A DNA stretch of 64,000 nt, taken from contig NZ_JAMHJQ010000003.1 of the NCBI RefSeq assembly GCF_023534745.1, forward strand, positions 156,968-220,967. Reading direction: 5' to 3'. Of this stretch, positions 60,231 to 64,000 are shown in pieces. Positions within the stretch are counted from its first letter, which is position 1. Every line of letters starts with the position of its first letter. The position numbers were made by a program, and so were the translations under genes. Origin of the DNA: Streptomyces sp. 35G-GA-8 (GTDB lineage: Bacteria > Actinomycetota > Actinomycetes > Streptomycetales > Streptomycetaceae). The notes under the pieces are model-generated. The model was given only the letters and a program-made list of their open reading frames with translations, did not search any database and was not told the origin of the DNA.

Positions 60231-62012
60231 TCAGCCGTGCCAGGACCGCCACAGCGCGGCATACGCGCCGTTCACGGCCACCAGCTCGTCATGGCTGCCC
60301 AGTTCGCTGATCCGGCCGTCCTCGACCACCGCGATCACATCCGCGTCATGCGCGGTGTGCAGCCGGTGGGCGATCGCCACGACCGTACGGCCGTCCAGGA
60401 CGCGGGCCAGTGAACGTTCCAGATGCCTGGCGGCGCGCGGGTCGAGCAGCGAGGTCGCCTCGTCGAGCACCAGCGTGTGCGGGTCCGCGAGCACCAGCCG
60501 CGCCAGCGCGATCTGCTGCGCCTGGGCCGGTGTCAGCGCCGTGCCGCCGGAACCGACCTCCGTGTCCAGGCCCTTGTCCAGCGCCCGCGCCCAGCCCTCC
60601 GCGTCGACCGCCGCCAGCGCCGCCCACAGCTCGGCGTCCTGCGCGCCCGTGCGCGCCAGCAGCAGATTGTCACGCAGCGCGCCCACGAACACATGGTGCT
60701 CCTGGTTGACCAGGGCGACATGCTCCCGTACCCGCTCGGCGGGCATCTTGGACAGCTCCGCGCTGCCCAGCGTGATCCGGCCCGTACGCGGACCGTAGAT
60801 GCCCGCGAGCAGCCGGCCCAGTGTCGACTTGCCGGCGCCGGACGGCCCGACCAGCGCGAGCCGGGTGCCCGGACTGACGTCCAGCGTCACCCGGTGCAGT
60901 ACGTCGACGCCCTCGCGGTAGCCGAAGTGCACCTCGTCCGCGTTGACGGCACGCCCGTCGGGGACGACCGAGGCGTCGCCCGCGTCCGGCTCGATGTCCC
61001 GTACCCCCACCAGCCGCGCGATGGAGACCTGCGCGACCTGGAGCTCGTCGTACCAGCGCAGGATGATGCCGACCGGTTCCACCAGCATCTGGGCGAGCAG
61101 CGCGCCCGTGGTCAGCTGCCCGACGGTGATCCAGCCCTGGAGGACGAAGGACCCGCCGATCACCAGCACGGCCAGGAAGATCGTCGTATGGGTGACATTG
61201 ATGACGGGGAACAGTATCGACCGCAGCCAGAGCGTGTACCTCTCCCAGGCCGTCCACTCCTTGATCCGCCGTTCCGACAGCTCCACCCGGCGCCTGCCGA
61301 GGCGGTGGGCCTCCACGGTCCGGCCCGCGTCCACCGTCTCGGCGAGTACGGCCGCGACCGCCGCGTATCCGGCGGCCTCCGAGCGGTACGCGGAAGGCGC
61401 GCGCTTGAAGTACCAGCGGCAGCCGACGACCAGCAGCGGCACCGCGAGCAGCACCGCGAGCGCCAGCGGCGGCGCGGTCACGGTCAGCGCGCCGAGCAGC
61501 AACGCCACCCAGACGAGGCCGATCGCGAGCTGGGGCACGGCCTCGCGCATCGCGTTCGCCAGCCGGTCGATATCGGTGGTGATCCGGGACAGCAGATCGC
61601 CGGTCCCCGCCCGTTCCAGCACACCGGGCGGCAGCCCGACCGATCTGACGAGGAAGTCCTCCCGCAGATCCGCGAGCATCTCCTCACCGAGCATCGCCGC
61701 GCGCAGCCGCATCAACCGTACGAAGACGGTCTGGACGATCAGCGCGATCGCGAACAGCGCGGCGGTGCGCTCAAGATGCAGCTCGCGCGCGCCGTCGGAG
61801 AGCTTCTCGACGATGTCGCCGAGCAGATAGGGGCCGACCATCGAGGCGATCACGGAGACCGTGTTGACCGAGACCAGCAGGATGAACGGTTTGCGGTGCC
61901 GTCGCAGCAGCTCGCCCACATAGGCGCGTACGGTCGCGGGCGTCCCGACGGGCAGGGTCGTCGCCGACTCCGGCGCCGCCGGGTCGTACGCCGGAGGGGC
62001 CACGCCGATCAT
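60231..62012 (-). CDS. ABC exporter half-transporter, intact ATP site (heterodimer partner A)
   Basis: Half-transporter of 593 aa: six membrane helices (about residues 40-320), then an ATPase domain. Walker A GPSGAGKST (389-397), Walker B LVLDEAT with Glu518 and switch His549 (IAHRLH) are intact, but the signature LSGGQ is LTPAQ (493-497). ATG overlaps the partner stop (ATGA), so they form a heterodimer. The intact Walker site here would pair with the partner's good signature to give one working ATP site. Substrate unknown; drug or peptide exporters have this layout. Confidence 0.93.
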   Translation of the reverse strand: MIGVAPPAYDPAAPESATTLPVGTPATVRAYVGELLRRHRKPFILLVSVNTVSVIASMVGPYLLGDIVEKLSDGARELHLERTAALFAIALIVQTVFVRLMRLRAAMLGEEMLADLREDFLVRSVGLPPGVLERAGTGDLLSRITTDIDRLANAMREAVPQLAIGLVWVALLLGALTVTAPPLALAVLLAVPLLVVGCRWYFKRAPSAYRSEAAGYAAVAAVLAETVDAGRTVEAHRLGRRRVELSERRIKEWTAWERYTLWLRSILFPVINVTHTTIFLAVLVIGGSFVLQGWITVGQLTTGALLAQMLVEPVGIILRWYDELQVAQVSIARLVGVRDIEPDAGDASVVPDGRAVNADEVHFGYREGVDVLHRVTLDVSPGTRLALVGPSGAGKSTLGRLLAGIYGPRTGRITLGSAELSKMPAERVREHVALVNQEHHVFVGALRDNLLLARTGAQDAELWAALAAVDAEGWARALDKGLDTEVGSGGTALTPAQAQQIALARLVLADPHTLVLDEATSLLDPRAARHLERSLARVLDGRTVVAIAHRLHTAHDADVIAVVEDGRISELGSHDELVAVNGAYAALWRSWHG

Positions 62013-63838
62013 GCTGTTTCCTCGATCTCTTCCCGTGCCCGCGCTGACGCCGGCGCCATGATCTGTCTCTGTTCGCCGTGCTCGCCGTGCTCGTCCTCCG
62101 TCTCGCGGGTGACGACCTCCCGGTAGCCGAGGTCGCTCCGCAGCAGCTCGCGGTGGAGACCGACCGCGCGGACCTGGCCCTCATGGATGAACACCACGCG
62201 GTCCGCGTGGTCGAGCAGCAGCGGTGAGGACGCGAACACCACGGTCGTACGGCCGGCCCGCAGCTCCTTCACGCTCTGCGCGATCCGGGCCTCCGTATGC
62301 GAGTCCACGGCGGAGGTCGGCTCGTCGAGCACCAGCACCTCCGGATCGGTCACCAGCGACCGGGCCAGCGCGAGCCGTTGGCGCTGGCCGCCGGAGAGCG
62401 ACCGGCCGCGCTCGGTGATCCTGGACCGCATCGGGTCGCCGCTGCCGTCCACGGACGCCTGGATCAGCGCGTCGAGTACGTCGCCGCACTGGGCCGCGGC
62501 CAGCGCCTTCTCCGGATCGACCGCGCCGGAGGCCGGGATGTCCAGCAGCTCGGCGAGCGTCCCGGACAGCAGGACCGGGTCCTTGTCCTGTACGAGAACG
62601 CAGGCCCGCGCCGCGTCCAGCGGGAGATCGTCCAGCGCCACCCCGCCGAGCAGCACGGACGCGCTCTTCTCCTCACCGGCGGCATGGCCCCCGAGGCGCT
62701 CGGCGAGCCGCCCCGCCGCGTCCGGGTCCCCGCACACCACGGCGGTCAGCAGTCCGGACGGGACGCGAAGACCGGTGGCGGGGTCGTACAGATCCCCGCT
62801 CGGCCGGGCGTCGTCCAGTTGGCCGCGCTCGTCCTCGAACGCGGTCCGCTCCAGCGAGAGCACCCGGGCCGCGCGCTTGGCGGAGGGCCGGGAGAAGGAG
62901 TACGCCATCGCGATCTCCTCGAAGTGCCGCAGCGGGAAGAGCAGCAGCGTCACCGCGCTGTAGACGGTCACCAGACCGCCGACCTCGATCCTGCCGTCCA
63001 GGACGAGCCGGGCTCCGTACCAGATGACCGAGATCAGCATGATGCCGGGCAGCAGCACCTGGACCGCCGAGATCAGCGACCACATACGGGCGCTGCGCAC
63101 CGCGGCCTCGCGCACCTCCTGCGAGGCGGCGCGGTAGCGGCCCAGGAACAGCTCCTCGCCGCCGATGCCGCGCAGCACCCGCAGTCCGGCGACGGTGTCC
63201 GAGGCCAGCTCGGTGGCCTTGCCGGCCTTCTCTCGCTGGATGTCGGCGCGTTGGGCGGCTCGGGGGAGCAGCGGCAGCACCGCGAGCGCGAGCACCGGCA
63301 CACCGATCGCGACCAGCGCCCCCAGCTCCGGCAGATACACCACCAGCCCGACGCAGATCAGCACGATCGCGATGACGGCGGCCAGGAAGCGCGAAAGCGC
63401 CTCCACGAACCAGCCGATCTTCTCGACGTCGCCGGTCGAGACCGCGACCACCTCGCCCGCGGCGACCCGGCGGGTCAGCGCCGAGCCCAGCTGGGCGGTC
63501 TTGCGCGCCAGCAACTGCTGCACGCGCGCGGCGGCGGTGATCCAGTTGGTGACGGCGGTGCGGTGCAGCATGGTGTCGCCGACCGAGATGGCGACGCCGC
63601 ACAGCGCGATGAAGCCCCCGGCGAACGCGAGCCGGCCGCCGGAGCGGTCGATCACCGCCTGGACGGCGAGCCCGGCGCCCACCGAGAGCCCGCCGATGCC
63701 CGTGAAGTGCAGCAGGCCCCAGCACACGGCCTTGATCTGTCCGCCCAGCTGACTACGCCCGAGCCACAGCAGGAACCGAGGGCCCGACCTGGCGTCGGGA
63801 ACCCCTGGATCGGGATACGGAAGGTCGCGAATCTGCAT
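62009..63838 (-). CDS. ABC exporter half-transporter with degenerate Walker A (heterodimer partner B)
   Basis: Half-transporter of 609 aa: membrane domain about residues 35-310, then an ATPase domain in which the Walker A is replaced by CGDPDAAGR (369-377; no Lys or Ser/Thr). The signature LSGGQ (481-485) and Walker B VLDEPTS with Glu506 are normal, and the switch His is replaced by Ser (FASSPLL, 537-538). It probably does not hydrolyse ATP itself but supplies the signature for the partner. ATG start; the C-terminal tail is acidic and His-rich (EDEHGEHGEQ). Confidence 0.92.
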   Translation of the reverse strand: MQIRDLPYPDPGVPDARSGPRFLLWLGRSQLGGQIKAVCWGLLHFTGIGGLSVGAGLAVQAVIDRSGGRLAFAGGFIALCGVAISVGDTMLHRTAVTNWITAAARVQQLLARKTAQLGSALTRRVAAGEVVAVSTGDVEKIGWFVEALSRFLAAVIAIVLICVGLVVYLPELGALVAIGVPVLALAVLPLLPRAAQRADIQREKAGKATELASDTVAGLRVLRGIGGEELFLGRYRAASQEVREAAVRSARMWSLISAVQVLLPGIMLISVIWYGARLVLDGRIEVGGLVTVYSAVTLLLFPLRHFEEIAMAYSFSRPSAKRAARVLSLERTAFEDERGQLDDARPSGDLYDPATGLRVPSGLLTAVVCGDPDAAGRLAERLGGHAAGEEKSASVLLGGVALDDLPLDAARACVLVQDKDPVLLSGTLAELLDIPASGAVDPEKALAAAQCGDVLDALIQASVDGSGDPMRSRITERGRSLSGGQRQRLALARSLVTDPEVLVLDEPTSAVDSHTEARIAQSVKELRAGRTTVVFASSPLLLDHADRVVFIHEGQVRAVGLHRELLRSDLGYREVVTRETEDEHGEHGEQRQIMAPASARAREEIEETA

Positions 63839-64000
63839 GATGTCCCATGACTCGTGGAGTGGCCCAAACCGTGCAAGGTTCGCCTTTTTGGAGTGCCCGG
63901 GGCAATGGGTTTTCCATGGAGAGAGCCAGAACGAGCCAGGGGGCGGGGTACGGGGAGGGACGCCGGGAGCCGGGTGGGCCGGCCGGTGCGGGGGCCCGAC
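63839..64000. other. Window end, upstream of the ABC exporter
   Basis: 162 bases at the edge. They must contain the exporter promoter; no clear -35/-10 pair, palindrome or gene was recognised. Confidence 0.4.

Overview
The window reads as chromosomal DNA of a Streptomyces or a close actinomycete. GC is very high, third codon positions are almost all G or C, GTG starts and 4-base ATGA/GTGA stop-start overlaps are frequent, and the gene set is typical of the genus: urease followed by a tripeptidyl aminopeptidase, secreted chitinase with a DasR-type promoter element, MurT-GatD, CtaG and many TetR regulators. No rRNA, tRNA, CRISPR array, insertion sequence or prophage was seen.

Layout. 0.1-3.1 kb: a ClpP paralogue that has lost its catalytic His, a lone Phd/YefM antitoxin, and a membrane protein divergent from a TetR repressor. 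3.2-9.5 kb: ureABCFGD followed by a secreted tripeptidyl aminopeptidase. 9.5-11.4 kb: an NAD-dependent epimerase and a PlsC-type acyltransferase. 11.5-24 kb: a cobalamin-uptake locus controlled by three cobalamin riboswitches. 24-27 kb: an erythromycin-esterase-like gene divergent from a double-MerR regulator, then small proteins. 27.2-32 kb: a membrane NRPS of the Pls/PosA (poly-amino-acid synthetase) family coupled to a glutamine-amidotransferase-like protein. 32-38 kb: chitinase, TetR/short-chain dehydrogenase pair, DedA, pectate lyase, and two Lrp regulators that meet tail to tail. 38.3-44.8 kb: a polyamine-type ABC importer joined to a nitrilase, a RraA-type aldolase and a beta-keto acid cleavage enzyme. 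45-49.9 kb: NfeD/flotillin pair, SRPBCC/ArsR pair, CtaG, phosphofructokinase. 50-64 kb: gatD-murT, peptide deformylase, TetR/acyl-CoA dehydrogenase, glutathione peroxidase, acyl-CoA thioesterase, a Ski2-like helicase, a membrane hydrolase and a heterodimeric ABC exporter.

The most interesting part is 11.5-24 kb. Two cobalamin riboswitches lie back to back. The leftward one precedes a secreted protein built like animal transcobalamin/intrinsic factor: an alpha/alpha-toroid followed by a small C-terminal beta domain. The rightward one starts a coupled five-gene operon: a sortase-type (LASTG) wall protein with two toroids, a membrane-anchored protein sharing its four-cysteine domain, then EcfT, a fused double ATPase and an S component. 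A third riboswitch drives a convergent BtuF-BtuC-BtuD ABC importer. The arrangement suggests a relay in which secreted and wall-bound corrinoid-binding proteins scavenge B12 or its analogues and pass them to an ECF transporter, with BtuFCD as a parallel route. This is inferred from architecture and riboswitches; binding has not been shown here.

Secondary points are the histidine-less ClpP, the polymer-forming NRPS with an acidic specificity pocket, an ABC exporter whose two halves carry complementary ATP-site defects, and several short tandem repeats between genes.
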